The position numbers and the translations under genes were made by a program. A DNA stretch of 64,000 nucleotides from positions 97,261 through 161,260 of the forward strand of contig NZ_BOPH01000108.1 in assembly GCF_016863655.1 (NCBI RefSeq), given 5' to 3'. This DNA comes from Virgisporangium ochraceum (GTDB lineage Bacteria; Actinomycetota; Actinomycetes; Mycobacteriales; Micromonosporaceae). A model generated the notes under the pieces. It saw only the letters and a list, made by a program, of their open reading frames with translations. It did not search any database and had not been told where the DNA came from. This document shows positions 41,823 through 51,523 of this stretch, one piece after another. Numbering within the stretch: the first letter of the stretch is position 1; the number at the start of each line of letters is the position of its first letter.

Positions 41823-42509
41823 ATGACCGACGTCGTACTGCCGTGCCTCGACGAGGCCGCGGCACTCCCCTGGCTCCTGGCCCGGATCCCCGCGGGGTTC
41901 CGCGCCATCGTGGTCGACAACGGGTCGACCGACGGTTCGCCGGAGATCGCGGCCGAGCACGGTGCGGTCGTCGTGCGGGAGCCGCGGCGCGGCTTCGGCG
42001 CCGCGGTCCACAGTGGACTCCTCGCCGCCGACCGGCTCGCCGCGGCGTCCGGTCCCTCCGACGACGACGACCTGGTGTGCGTGGTCGACGCCGACGGCTC
42101 GTTCGACCCGGAACAGCTGCACCGCGTGGTCGACCCGGTCCGCGCCGGCACGGCCGACCTGATGCTGGGCCGGCGCCGCCCCACCGCCCGCGGCGCGTGG
42201 CCGCCGCACGCCCGGCTGGGCAACGCTTTCCTGGCCTGGCGGCTGGGCCGCACGGCCGGCGTGCGGATCCACGACCTGGGGCCGATGCGCGCCGCCCGCC
42301 GGTCGGCGCTGCTCGGCCTGGGGCTGCGGGACCGGCGCTTCGGCTACCCGCTGGAGATGGTCGTGCGGGCCGCCCGCGCCGGGTGGCGGATCGGCGAGGT
42401 CGACGTCGACTACGCTCCCCGCGCCGACGGCACCCGCTCCAAGGTGACCGGTACCGTCCGAGGCACCGTGCGCACCGTGCGCGACATGGCGAAGGTGCTC
42501 TCCTCGTGA
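41823..42509 (+). CDS. GT2-family glycosyltransferase
   Basis: A 228-residue glycosyltransferase of the dolichyl-phosphate-mannose-synthase type. LPCLDEAAALPWLL is the N-terminal strand, IVVDNGSTDGS and VVDADGSFDPE (DxD) bind the nucleotide sugar and metal, and FGYPLEMVVRAARAGWRIGEV closes the fold. There is no membrane segment. It may load a sugar onto a lipid carrier for use by the polytopic protein at 39341-40666. First gene of a five-gene operon. Confidence 0.88.
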   Translation: MTDVVLPCLDEAAALPWLLARIPAGFRAIVVDNGSTDGSPEIAAEHGAVVVREPRRGFGAAVHSGLLAADRLAAASGPSDDDDLVCVVDADGSFDPEQLHRVVDPVRAGTADLMLGRRRPTARGAWPPHARLGNAFLAWRLGRTAGVRIHDLGPMRAARRSALLGLGLRDRRFGYPLEMVVRAARAGWRIGEVDVDYAPRADGTRSKVTGTVRGTVRTVRDMAKVLSS

Positions 42510-43123
42510 ACGTGCTCGTCATGGCGAAGGCACCGGTGCCCGGCCGGGTCAAGACGCGGCTCTGTCCACCGTGCACACCGGAGCAGGCGGCATCGGTGGC
42601 GGCCGCCGCGCTCGCCGACACGCTCGCCGCCGTGGGCACCGGCACGCTCGTCCTCAGTGGACGGTACGACGCCCCGGCCGGTTGGGGGGTGGTGCCGCAG
42701 CGCGGCGACGGGCTCGGCGAACGGCTCCGCCACGCGTTCGTCGACGCCGGCACCACCAGCCTGCTTGTCGGGATGGACACTCCGCAGGTCACCTCCGCTC
42801 TGCTCGACGAGGCGGCGGCGACACTGCGCACCGACGGCGTCGACGCGGTGCTCGGGCCGGCCGCCGACGGCGGCTGGTGGACGCTCGGCCTGCGCGACCC
42901 GTACCACGCCGACGTGCTCGTCGACGTGCCCATGTCGACCGACCGCACCGGCGAGCTGACGCTGGCCGCGCTGCTGCACCGCGAGCTGCGGGTGGTGGTT
43001 CTGCCGACGCTGCGCGACGTCGACACCGCCGACGACGCGCACGCGGTCGCCCGCGAGTGCGCCGCCGGAAGCGCCTTCGCCCGCGCGGTCGCCGCGCACG
43101 TGCCCACCGGGGTGCGCGCATGA
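42506..43123 (+). CDS. TIGR04282/DUF2064-type glycosyltransferase-like protein
   Basis: A 205-residue Rossmann-like nucleotidyl/glycosyl transferase of the DUF2064 group. Typical parts: MAKAPVPGRVKTRLCPPCTP at the start, RGDGLGERL, GMDTPQVTSALLDEA and GPAADGGWWTLGL. In cyanobacteria members take part in arsenosugar formation; that role cannot be transferred here. Overlaps the preceding GT2 gene by four bases (GTGA). Confidence 0.85.
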   Translation: MNVLVMAKAPVPGRVKTRLCPPCTPEQAASVAAAALADTLAAVGTGTLVLSGRYDAPAGWGVVPQRGDGLGERLRHAFVDAGTTSLLVGMDTPQVTSALLDEAAATLRTDGVDAVLGPAADGGWWTLGLRDPYHADVLVDVPMSTDRTGELTLAALLHRELRVVVLPTLRDVDTADDAHAVARECAAGSAFARAVAAHVPTGVRA

Positions 43124-43748
43124 CGCTGGCCACGCTCGCCGCGCCGTCGCCGGTCGCGGTCTTCGAGTCGGCGCTGTCGACCGGCGCAGCGGTGACCCTG
43201 ACCCCCACCGATCCCGTCGGCAGCCGGACCGTTCGCCCCGTCGACTGGTGCCGCGACACGCTCCCCGGCGACGAAACGCTGCTGGACCGGTGCGCCGGGC
43301 CGACCCTCGACGTCGGCTGCGGCCCGGGCCGCCTGACCCGCGCGCTGGCGGAGCGGGGACAGCACGCCCTCGGCGTCGACATCAGCGCCGGCGCCGTGCG
43401 GCTGGCCCGGCGGCGCGGCGCCCGGGCGCTGCGGCGTGACGTGTTCGGCCCGCTGCCCGCCGAGGGCCGCTGGGCCCGGGTCCTGCTCGCCGACGGAAAC
43501 ATCGGCATCGACGGCGACCCGGTGCGGCTGCTGCGGCGCTGCCGGGAACTGTCCACACCGGACGGTCGGATCCTCGTGGAGGTCGACCCGCCCGGCGCAC
43601 CGGCCTGGGCCGGCGAGGTCCGCATCGCCGCCGACGGTGGTGCGCCGAGTGCCCCGTTCCGCTGGGCGTACGTCGGCGCCGACCACCTCGCCGGGCTCGC
43701 CCGGGCCGCCGGTGTGCGGGTTCTCGACCAGTGGACGGAGGCGGGACG

Positions 43749-43770
<22 letters not shown>
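43120..43770 (+). CDS. SAM-dependent methyltransferase (class I)
   Basis: A 216-residue methyltransferase. The SAM loop is TLDVGCGPGRLTRALAERG (about 65-83) with GVDISAGAVRLARRRGARAL next and a VEVDPPGAPAW region later. It starts inside the stop of the previous gene (ATGA). Placed between sugar transferases and a molybdenum oxidoreductase, it may methylate a glycan or lipid intermediate, but that is inferred from context only. Confidence 0.85.
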
Positions 43771-44884
<1,114 letters not shown>

Positions 44885-44888
<4 letters not shown>

Positions 44889-45166
44889 GGTGGTGGCGGC
44901 GCGGGCTCGTCGGGCTGGGCGTGGCCGTGATGGTGTTCGCGGTCGTCGGCGCGCTCACCGACCCCGACGTGCGGCCGGTCGGGCACGTCCTGTTCCTCGC
45001 CGGCGTCCTGGTGACGCACGACGCGGTGCTGCTCCCGCTCGCCATCGGCGCCGGGGTCCTCATCGGACGGTGGGTGCCGCGGCGGCTGCGGGTGCCGGTG
45101 CGGGTGGCCGGCGTCGTCACGGCGACGGTCCTGGTCGTCGCCGTGCCGCTGCTGCTCGGTCGGTGA
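44885..45166 (+). CDS. Small membrane protein, last gene of the oxidoreductase operon
   Basis: A 93-residue protein with three hydrophobic helices (GLVGLGVAVMVFAVVGAL, LLPLAIGAGVLIGRWV, VVTATVLVVAVPLLLG). It starts inside the stop of the oxidoreductase gene (ATGA) and is probably translated with it, perhaps as a further membrane subunit. No family recognised. Confidence 0.7.
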
Positions 45167-45242
45167 GCGCGCTCAGGTCGTGGCGTCGGGTGCCGATGGG
45201 GACCATGACGACCGGACCGGATCGACACTGGGGGTACGAGCG

Positions 45243-46853
45243 TTGCTGCTGAGTCGGGTGCGGGTGGGCGTACGGCTGTCGACCGGAGTGGCGGCGCTGC
45301 TCGCGTTGCTGGTCCTGTGCTCCGTCGTCGGCTTCGACCGGTTGGGTGTGCTGCGCGACGGCGCCACCGACCTGGCCGACGCGCAGGTCACCACGCGGCT
45401 GGCCATGCAGGTGAAGTTCCGCTCCGCGGACTTCAACGGATGGCAGACCGCCTACGCGTTCGACGTGCTGCGGGGTGTTCCCGGCGCGACAGAAGACACG
45501 ACCGGCAGCCGCAGGGACTTCCTCGCCTCGGCCGCCCGGTTCGACGCCGAGCTCACCGCCCTGTCCGCGCGGGAGCTGTCCGCCGACGAGAAGGCCACCC
45601 TGGCCTCCGTGCGCGACCTGTTCAGGCAGTTCATGGAGCTGGACAAGCAGGTGGTCGCCGGATACGCCGCCGGAGCGGCCGGCCGGGAGACGGCCAACCG
45701 GCTCGTCGCGGTCGACGAGATCGAGATCTTCAACCGGATCGCCGCCGCCGTCGACGAGCTCGTGACCGGCGTCGACGCCGCCGCGACCGCGCGGGCCGAC
45801 CGGGCACGGTCCGACGCCGGCACCGCGCGCACCGGCCTGCTCCTCGTCTCGCTGCTGGCCCTGCTCGCCGGTATCGCCCTGGCGTGGCTGCTGACCCGGT
45901 CGATCACGACGCCGTTGGCGTCGATCCGCCAGAGCCTGTCGGAGATCGCCGACGGTGACGGCGACCTGACCCGGCGGGTCGACGACACCCGGCGCGACGA
46001 GTTCGGCCAGGTCGCCGCCGCGTTCAACCGGTTCGCCGAACGGATCCAGAACCTGCTCCGGCAGGTGTCCGGTACCGCCTCGACCCTGTCCGGCGCCGCG
46101 ACCCGGCTCGGCGAGGTCAGTGGCAGCCTCGCCGCCGCCGCCGACACCACCAGCAGCCAGGCCGTCGCCGTGTCGAGCGCCGCCGGGGAGGTCTCGCACA
46201 ACGTGCAGACGGTCTCGGCGGGCGCGGAGCAGATGGGCGTGTCGATCCGCGAGATCGCCACCTCCGCGTCGACCGCCGCCGACGTGGTGAACAGCGCCGT
46301 CGGCCTCGCCGACCAGGCCAACCGGACCGTGGCCAGCCTCGGCGAGTCCAGCTCGGAGATCGGCAACGTGCTCAAGCTCATCACGACGATCGCGGAGCAG
46401 ACGAACCTGCTGGCGCTGAACGCCACGATCGAGGCGGCGCGGGCCGGCGACTACGGCAAGGGCTTCGCCGTCGTCGCGACCGAGGTCAAGGAGCTGGCCC
46501 AGAACACGGCGAAGGCCACCGAGGACATCTCCGACCGCATCGCGGTCATCCAGGCCGACAGCGCCGCGGCGGCCACCGACATCGCCCGGATCGCCAACGT
46601 GATCGCGCAGATCAGCGACCACTCGACGACGATCGCCTCCGCGGTCGAGGAGCAGACCGCGACGGTCGCCGAGATCGCCCGCAGCATCTCGCAGGCGGCC
46701 ACGGGATCGGCGGACATCGCGACCAGCGTCACCGGGATCGCCAGTTCCGCCGAGAACAGCACCGCCAACGCGACCTCCACCCGCGCCGGCGCCGACGAGG
46801 TCACCCGGTCGTCGAACGAGCTGCAGGCCCTGGTCGGCTCCTTCCGGTTCTGA
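45243..46853 (+). CDS. Methyl-accepting chemotaxis protein
   Basis: A chemoreceptor of about 536 residues. A basic start and a first membrane helix (VRLSTGVAALLALLVLCSVV) lead to an external four-helix sensor. A second helix (TGLLLVSLLALLAGIALAWL), a HAMP domain (TPLASIRQSLSEIADGDGDL) and a long cytoplasmic coiled coil follow. The hairpin tip is EQTNLLALNATIEAARAGDY followed by GKGFAVVATEVKELA, the CheA/CheW-binding hallmark. The start is uncertain: I chose the TTG at 45243 with GGGGGT upstream; a GTG at 45180 is in frame. No other chemotaxis gene is in the window. It suggests a motile stage. Confidence 0.9.
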   Translation: MLLSRVRVGVRLSTGVAALLALLVLCSVVGFDRLGVLRDGATDLADAQVTTRLAMQVKFRSADFNGWQTAYAFDVLRGVPGATEDTTGSRRDFLASAARFDAELTALSARELSADEKATLASVRDLFRQFMELDKQVVAGYAAGAAGRETANRLVAVDEIEIFNRIAAAVDELVTGVDAAATARADRARSDAGTARTGLLLVSLLALLAGIALAWLLTRSITTPLASIRQSLSEIADGDGDLTRRVDDTRRDEFGQVAAAFNRFAERIQNLLRQVSGTASTLSGAATRLGEVSGSLAAAADTTSSQAVAVSSAAGEVSHNVQTVSAGAEQMGVSIREIATSASTAADVVNSAVGLADQANRTVASLGESSSEIGNVLKLITTIAEQTNLLALNATIEAARAGDYGKGFAVVATEVKELAQNTAKATEDISDRIAVIQADSAAAATDIARIANVIAQISDHSTTIASAVEEQTATVAEIARSISQAATGSADIATSVTGIASSAENSTANATSTRAGADEVTRSSNELQALVGSFRF

Positions 46854-46945
46854 CAAACCCGGGCGCGTCGCCGACCTGATAGCGTGGGTCGCGGTGCCGC
46901 ACGGGTAGCGGATCGTCCACCGGTATGTGCGTGGAAGGTCCGTCC

Positions 46946-47869
46946 ATGTCGATTCAGGTTCGTGCGTTCGCCCGGTCCGACCGGGATCAGGTCACCGCTC
47001 TCGTCAACGCCCACGTGGCAGCCGTCGTGCCCGGGGTCTCCGTGTCGGTGCAGGGGTTGCTCGGCCAGCTCGAGCGGGAGCCCGGGGAGTTCATCGTCGA
47101 CCGGTGGGTGCGGCAGCGCCTGACGCTCGTCGCCGAGCAGCGGCAACGGGTGGTCGCCGCCGCGCATCTGTTGCGGTACGACACCGAGGAGAGCGAGGGG
47201 TACCGCGACGCCGGCGAGATCCGGTGGTTGGCGTACTGGCCGCCCACGCCCAACTGGCCCGACTCCGCCGCGGGTGGCGAGGCGTTGATGCTGGCCTGCC
47301 ACGCCCAGTTCCAGCGGTGGGGTGTCGCGCGCCGGTACGCCGACGGGACCCTGCCGGTGCCCGGCGTGTACGGGGTACCGGAGCAGTGGCCGCACGTCCG
47401 GGTGCTCTACGAGCGGCACGGGTTCCGCCACGACGGGCACACCGAGGTCGTGTACCTGGCCGCCGTCGACCGGCTCCGGCGGCCCGCGGCGCCGGTCGCG
47501 GGGCTCACGGTCCGTCGCACGGTCGGATCCAGCGGGACCCGCATCAGCGCGGCCCTCGACGCGACCGCCGTCGGCTACGTCGAGGTCGACACGAATCTGG
47601 ACGGCGGACCGCGCGTCTCGCGGCTGGGCGCCTGGGCCGACGTCGGCAACCTGTGGGTGGAGCCGGACCACCGCCGCCGCGGCATCGGAACCTGGCTCCT
47701 CGGGCAGGCGGCCGACTGGCTCGACCTCGGCGGCGTGACCCGCGTCCTCGACTACGCCGACGCCGGCGACGACGGGTACGCGGCGTTCCTCGCCGCGGCC
47801 GGGTTCACCGTGCTGACCCGCACCGCCCGCGGCTTCACCACCGGGGCGGGCGGATCCCCAGCCCGGTGA
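46946..47869 (+). CDS. GNAT-family acetyltransferase with two GNAT-like halves
   Basis: A 307-residue protein. The first half (about 1-165) resembles a GNAT fold with LVAEQRQRVVAAAHLLR and a VLYERHGFRHDGH end. The second half has a clear acetyl-CoA loop: VGNLWVEPDHRRRGIGTWLL, then YAAFLAAAGF. The ATG at 46946 has GGAAGG seven bases upstream; an ATG at 46925 would add seven residues. The acceptor is unknown. Confidence 0.82.
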   Translation: MSIQVRAFARSDRDQVTALVNAHVAAVVPGVSVSVQGLLGQLEREPGEFIVDRWVRQRLTLVAEQRQRVVAAAHLLRYDTEESEGYRDAGEIRWLAYWPPTPNWPDSAAGGEALMLACHAQFQRWGVARRYADGTLPVPGVYGVPEQWPHVRVLYERHGFRHDGHTEVVYLAAVDRLRRPAAPVAGLTVRRTVGSSGTRISAALDATAVGYVEVDTNLDGGPRVSRLGAWADVGNLWVEPDHRRRGIGTWLLGQAADWLDLGGVTRVLDYADAGDDGYAAFLAAAGFTVLTRTARGFTTGAGGSPAR

Positions 47870-48275
47870 GCACCCGGCCGACCCGCCGGCGGTCGCGGTT
47901 GCGGACCCGGATCCCCGGGCGGCTCCCGACCTCGACCTCGACCTCGAGACCCGCGCGGCGCAGCTCGTCGGCCACCAGTCGGGTCGCCTCCGGGGTGGCG
48001 TCCCACGAGAAGCCGGTCCACGACCGGCGCCACCGGCGGCGGTCCACCGCCACGACCGCGAGAGCGACGGCGAGCGCCCCGGCCACAGCCGCCGCGGCCG
48101 GGTACGCCGTCACCGACCCGGCGGCGTACCCGAGGGCGCCACCGGCGAGGCAGACCGCTCCGAAGGCGGCCCATCCGACACCGTTCAGCCGGGCGCCGCG
48201 CAACAGCCGGAGCCGCCGCCCGAACCGTCGCCGGTACCACGGGGCCGGCCGGTACTCCGCATGTCGACGCCGCAC
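47835..48275 (-). CDS. Small two-helix membrane protein
   Basis: A 146-residue protein with a basic N-terminus, two adjacent membrane helices (AAFGAVCLAGGALGYAAG, AAAVAGALAVALAVVAV) and a C-terminal soluble part with an RRAGLEVEVEVGSRPGIRV strand pair. It has GGGAGGT ahead of its GTG start. The end overlaps the GNAT gene by 35 bases on the other strand. No family recognised. Confidence 0.6.
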   Translation of the reverse strand: MRRRHAEYRPAPWYRRRFGRRLRLLRGARLNGVGWAAFGAVCLAGGALGYAAGSVTAYPAAAAVAGALAVALAVVAVDRRRWRRSWTGFSWDATPEATRLVADELRRAGLEVEVEVGSRPGIRVRNRDRRRVGRVLTGLGIRPPRW

Positions 48276-48359
48276 CGCACCTCCCGCCCCATCCTCACAC
48301 GGCGCGGCGGAGGTCGCGGCTCGCTGTTTGCCGGGCAGGCGCCCGGGTAGTGGCCGATC

Positions 48360-49478
48360 GTGGGTGAATCGGACAGCAGGGCGGTCGCGCGGCGGACCCT
48401 CATCGTCATCGGGCTGGTGCTGGCGACGGTCGCCGTGCTGTTCCTCGCCTACGAGACGCGACGCGTGCTGACCTGGATCGTCATCTCGGTGTTCTTCGCC
48501 GTCGCGCTGCATCCGCTGGTCACGTGGGCGACGCGGCGGGTGGCGTTCGGCCGCCGGTGGCTCGCGACGCTCCTGGTGTTCGTCGTCGTGTTCGCCGTGC
48601 TGGCCGGGCTCATCGCGCTGTTCGTGGTGCCGCTCGTCAACGAGGGCAGCCAGGCCATCCGGGACATCCCGAAGATCGTCGAGGACGCGCGCAACGGCCG
48701 CGGACCGGTCGGCGGGCTCATGGAACGCTTCCACGTGATCCAGTACGCCCAGGACAACGCCGACCGGATCCGGGAGTACGCCTCCGGGCTCGGCGCACCC
48801 ACGATCGCGTTCCTCACCGGCGTCGCCACCACCATCGCCGGGATCGTGACCATCTTCGTCCTGTCGTACCTGATGGTGCTCGAAGGCCCGCGCGCGGTCG
48901 ACGCGGCCCTGTCGCTGTTCGACGACCGCCGCGCCGAGCGCATCCGTCGCGTCGGCCACGACTGCGCGAAGACCGTGACCGGGTACATCAGCGGCAACCT
49001 CATCATCAGCGTCGTCTGCGGGCTGCTCACCTACGCGGTGCTGGCGCTGCTCGGTATTCCGTACGCGGGGCTCATCGCGCTGTTCGTCGCGCTGGCCGAC
49101 CTCATCCCGCTCGTCGGCGCGACACTGGGCGCGGTGATCGCGTCGCTGGCGGCCTTCACCCAGTCGGTGACCGCGGGAGTCGTGACCGTCGTGTTCTTCA
49201 TCGTGTACCAGCAGCTCGAGAACCATCTGCTGCAGCCGGTGGTGTTCGCGCGGACGGTGAAGCTGAACCCGTTGACGGTGCTCGTCGCGATCCTCATCGC
49301 GGTGGAGCTGGCCGGGATCCTCGGCGCGCTGCTGGCCATCCCGGTCGCTGGCATCCTGCAGATCCTGGTGCGCGACACCTGGGACGCGCGGCGGGGCCGG
49401 CCCAAGGAGGAACCGACCGTCGGCGAGAGCGAGACCCCCGTGGACTCCCCCGCGCTCGACCGCTCGACCGTCGCGTGA
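48360..49478 (+). CDS. AI-2E family transporter (TqsA/PerM type)
   Basis: A 372-residue membrane protein of the AI-2E exporter-like family. Parts: LTWIVISVFFAVALHPLV, a soluble middle region, YISGNLIISVVCGLLTYAVL, VALADLIPLVGATLGAVIAS and YQQLENHLLQPVVFARTV, the last being the best family marker. About eight helices. Despite the name, many members move other substrates. Starts with GTG at 48360. Confidence 0.9.
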   Translation: MGESDSRAVARRTLIVIGLVLATVAVLFLAYETRRVLTWIVISVFFAVALHPLVTWATRRVAFGRRWLATLLVFVVVFAVLAGLIALFVVPLVNEGSQAIRDIPKIVEDARNGRGPVGGLMERFHVIQYAQDNADRIREYASGLGAPTIAFLTGVATTIAGIVTIFVLSYLMVLEGPRAVDAALSLFDDRRAERIRRVGHDCAKTVTGYISGNLIISVVCGLLTYAVLALLGIPYAGLIALFVALADLIPLVGATLGAVIASLAAFTQSVTAGVVTVVFFIVYQQLENHLLQPVVFARTVKLNPLTVLVAILIAVELAGILGALLAIPVAGILQILVRDTWDARRGRPKEEPTVGESETPVDSPALDRSTVA

Positions 49479-50074
49479 CGACGGTGCGGCTGGCGGTTCT
49501 CGGCGACTCCATCGGGTACGGCATCGGCGCGACCCGCCCGGCCGACACCCTCGGACCCGGCCTGGTCCGCGACCTCGAAGGCGTTGGCCGGCCCGCAGAG
49601 TGCCGCGTCTTCGCCGTGTCCGGCGCGCGCAGCGCCGACCTCGCCCGTCAGGTGACCGCCGCGGTCCCGTGGCGGCCGCACGTCGCGGTCGTCGTGGTCG
49701 GCGCCAACGACCTGACCCGGTTCGTACCGCCCGAGGTGGCCGCCGGACTGCTCGGCGACGCGGTGCGGCGGCTGCGGGACGCCGGAGCGGAGGTCGTCGT
49801 GGCACCGGCGCCCGACCTCAGCGTCGTGCCGCACGTGCCGCCCGCGGTGCGGCCGGTGGTGCTGTCGGCCAGCACCCGGATGCGCGCCGCCCAGATCCGG
49901 GCGACGCTCGCCGAGGGCGGCCACGTCGCCGACGCCGACGGCGCCACGACCGCGGCGTTCGCCGCCGACGCCGCGCTGTTCTCCCGTGACCTGTTCCACC
50001 CGTCGAGCGCCGGGTACGCCGTGATCCTGCGCACCCTGGCCCCCGCCGTCCGCGCGGCGGCCTCCCGGCACTGA
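49475..50074 (+). CDS. SGNH/GDSL-type hydrolase
   Basis: A 199-residue esterase/lipase-like protein. Block I LAVLGDSIGYG (Ser nucleophile), block III VVVGANDLTRF and block V DLFHPSSAGYA (Asp, His) are all present; block II Gly lies in VFAVSGARSADL. There is no signal peptide, so it should act in the cytosol. It starts inside the stop codon of the transporter gene (GTGA). Confidence 0.88.
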   Translation: MTTVRLAVLGDSIGYGIGATRPADTLGPGLVRDLEGVGRPAECRVFAVSGARSADLARQVTAAVPWRPHVAVVVVGANDLTRFVPPEVAAGLLGDAVRRLRDAGAEVVVAPAPDLSVVPHVPPAVRPVVLSASTRMRAAQIRATLAEGGHVADADGATTAAFAADAALFSRDLFHPSSAGYAVILRTLAPAVRAAASRH

Positions 50075-50087
50075 GCATGATGGGGCC

Positions 50088-50726
50088 GTGACCTCATCTC
50101 CGGCGCCGGGCCCGCGGGTCGGCTTCGACCTGGACATGACGCTCATCGACAGCCGGCCCGGCATCGCCGCCACCTACCGGGCGCTGAGTGCCCGTACCGG
50201 CGTCGCCATCGACGCCGACGCGGCCGCTTCCCGGCTCGGGCCTCCGCTGGTCCACGAGATGGTCCGCTGGTTCCCCGAGGCCGACGTGCCCGCGGCCGTC
50301 GCGACCTACCGCGCCCTCTACCCCGACCACGCGATCGCGCCCACCCGCCTCCTGCCCGGCGCCGCCGCGGCCGTCGCCGCGGTGCGCGCGCTGGGCGGGC
50401 AGGCCCTCGTGGTGACCGCGAAGAACGAACCGATGGCCCGCCTGCACCTGAACCACCTGGGTCTGGCCGTCGACGCCGTGGCCGGCGACCTGTGGGCCGA
50501 GGGCAAGGGGGCGGCGCTCCGGGGAGCGCTGGCGTACGTCGGCGACCACGTGGGGGACGTCCGGGCCGCGCGCAGCGCGGGATGCGTGGCGATCGCCGTG
50601 GCCACCGGCCCCTGCACGCCCGCCGAGCTGGGCGCCGCCGACCACGTGCTGGCCGACCTGACCGGGTTTCCGCCCCTGCTGTCGGCGCTCTGGCGGGCGG
50701 CGGAAAATGTCGTACCCGGGGGCTAG
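50088..50726 (+). CDS. HAD-superfamily phosphatase (phosphoglycolate-phosphatase-like)
   Basis: A 212-residue HAD hydrolase. Motif I GFDLDMTLIDS carries the nucleophile and acid Asp, motif II is VVTAKNE, and motif IV VGDHVGDVRAARSAG holds the metal ligands. A helical cap sits between (about 20-85). It lies 13 bases after the hydrolase gene and is probably part of the same transcript. Substrate unknown. Confidence 0.87.
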   Translation: MTSSPAPGPRVGFDLDMTLIDSRPGIAATYRALSARTGVAIDADAAASRLGPPLVHEMVRWFPEADVPAAVATYRALYPDHAIAPTRLLPGAAAAVAAVRALGGQALVVTAKNEPMARLHLNHLGLAVDAVAGDLWAEGKGAALRGALAYVGDHVGDVRAARSAGCVAIAVATGPCTPAELGAADHVLADLTGFPPLLSALWRAAENVVPGG

Positions 50727-50796
50727 CGTCACCGATGAGTCTTCGAGCGTTGCCCGGTCCTACGACCGAGAGCGTGACGCGAAGGAGGAGATCACG

Positions 50797-51090
50797 ATGA
50801 CCGGTACCACGTCCACGGTGTTGACGGCAGCCCGGGCCGAGGCCCTGTTCACCAGCCAGCTGCCCACCGGCAGCCGCCCGTCGCTCGCCCTGCTGGAAAC
50901 GGCGATCCGCGTCGCGGTCCGTGCCCACGGCGTGCGCGGCTGCGCCGGCCGGGTCGCCACCGAGTACGGCGACCACCCCGAGCTGGCGATGCCCCGCATG
51001 CGCTGGGCGAGAGACGTGGTCGAGCAGGTGTACCTGGCACACCGGTCCCGCCCGGTGCGGCCCACGGGCGGCTGGGCCCTCGTCGCCTGA
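50797..51090 (+). CDS. Small conserved actinobacterial helical protein
   Basis: A 97-residue protein: LFTSQLPTGSRPSLALLETA, then RVAVRAHGVRGCAGRVATEY, then GDHPELAMPRMRWARDVVEQ. The pattern matches a short protein family widespread in filamentous actinomycetes, with no known role, that often sits near regulatory genes. AAGGAGGAG six bases before the ATG is the strongest ribosome site in this neighbourhood, which sets the start. Confidence 0.75.
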   Translation: MTGTTSTVLTAARAEALFTSQLPTGSRPSLALLETAIRVAVRAHGVRGCAGRVATEYGDHPELAMPRMRWARDVVEQVYLAHRSRPVRPTGGWALVA

Positions 51091-51267
51091 CCTGCCCGCC
51101 GTACCGCCCAGTCCCGCGCACCGGCCGCTCGGACAGCCCGAGCGCGGGCCCTGGTGGCGCGACCTCCCGCGATGCCCCTCCGGGGAGCACCTCCACCGGT
51201 CGTCGTGCCGCGTGTCGACCCGGCACCGGGAGACGTCCGCGCCCCGTACGCGCCGCGGCACCCACCG

Positions 51268-51312
51268 GGCACGTATGAACATCATCTTCGGGAGTTGATG
51301 TTCATACGTGCC
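51268..51312. terminator. 17-bp perfect inverted repeat between convergent genes
   Basis: GGCACGTATGAACATCA (51268-51284) pairs exactly with 51296-51312 around an 11-base loop, TCTTCGGGAGT, whose TTCGGG part resembles a stable UUCG-type tetraloop region. It sits in the gap between a plus-strand gene ending at 51090 and a minus-strand gene ending at 51524. A terminator working in both directions is likely, although there is no U tract. Confidence 0.65.
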
Positions 51313-51408
51313 AGGTCGACGGGGCAGGTCGACGGGGACGGGTGGTGCCGCGGACGGCCGGAAGCGCCGGTGCGGTCGGGTCGGCGGCACGCCAGCACGG
51401 CATTCGCG

Positions 51409-51471
51409 GGCACGGCACCACCAAGGCACGGCACCACCAAGGCACAGCACCACCAAGGCACGGCACCACCC
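51409..51471. repeat. 16-bp tandem repeat, four copies
   Basis: The unit GGCACGGCACCACCAA is repeated head to tail at 51409, 51425, 51441 (one change, G to A) and 51457 (last base missing and altered). No open frame around it has coding character. The 433 bases from 51091 to 51523 hold only this repeat and the hairpin at 51268-51312. The array is too short-period and spacer-free to be a CRISPR. Confidence 0.85.
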
Positions 51472-51523
51472 GGGTACTCGCGGGTTGCCGTGTGCGTCGG
51501 GCCCGAGGGCTGCGTCGGAGGGG

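Noticed and set aside
51409..51471. CRISPR array
   Set aside because: Units are 16 bp, directly adjacent, without spacers, and no cas gene is in the window.
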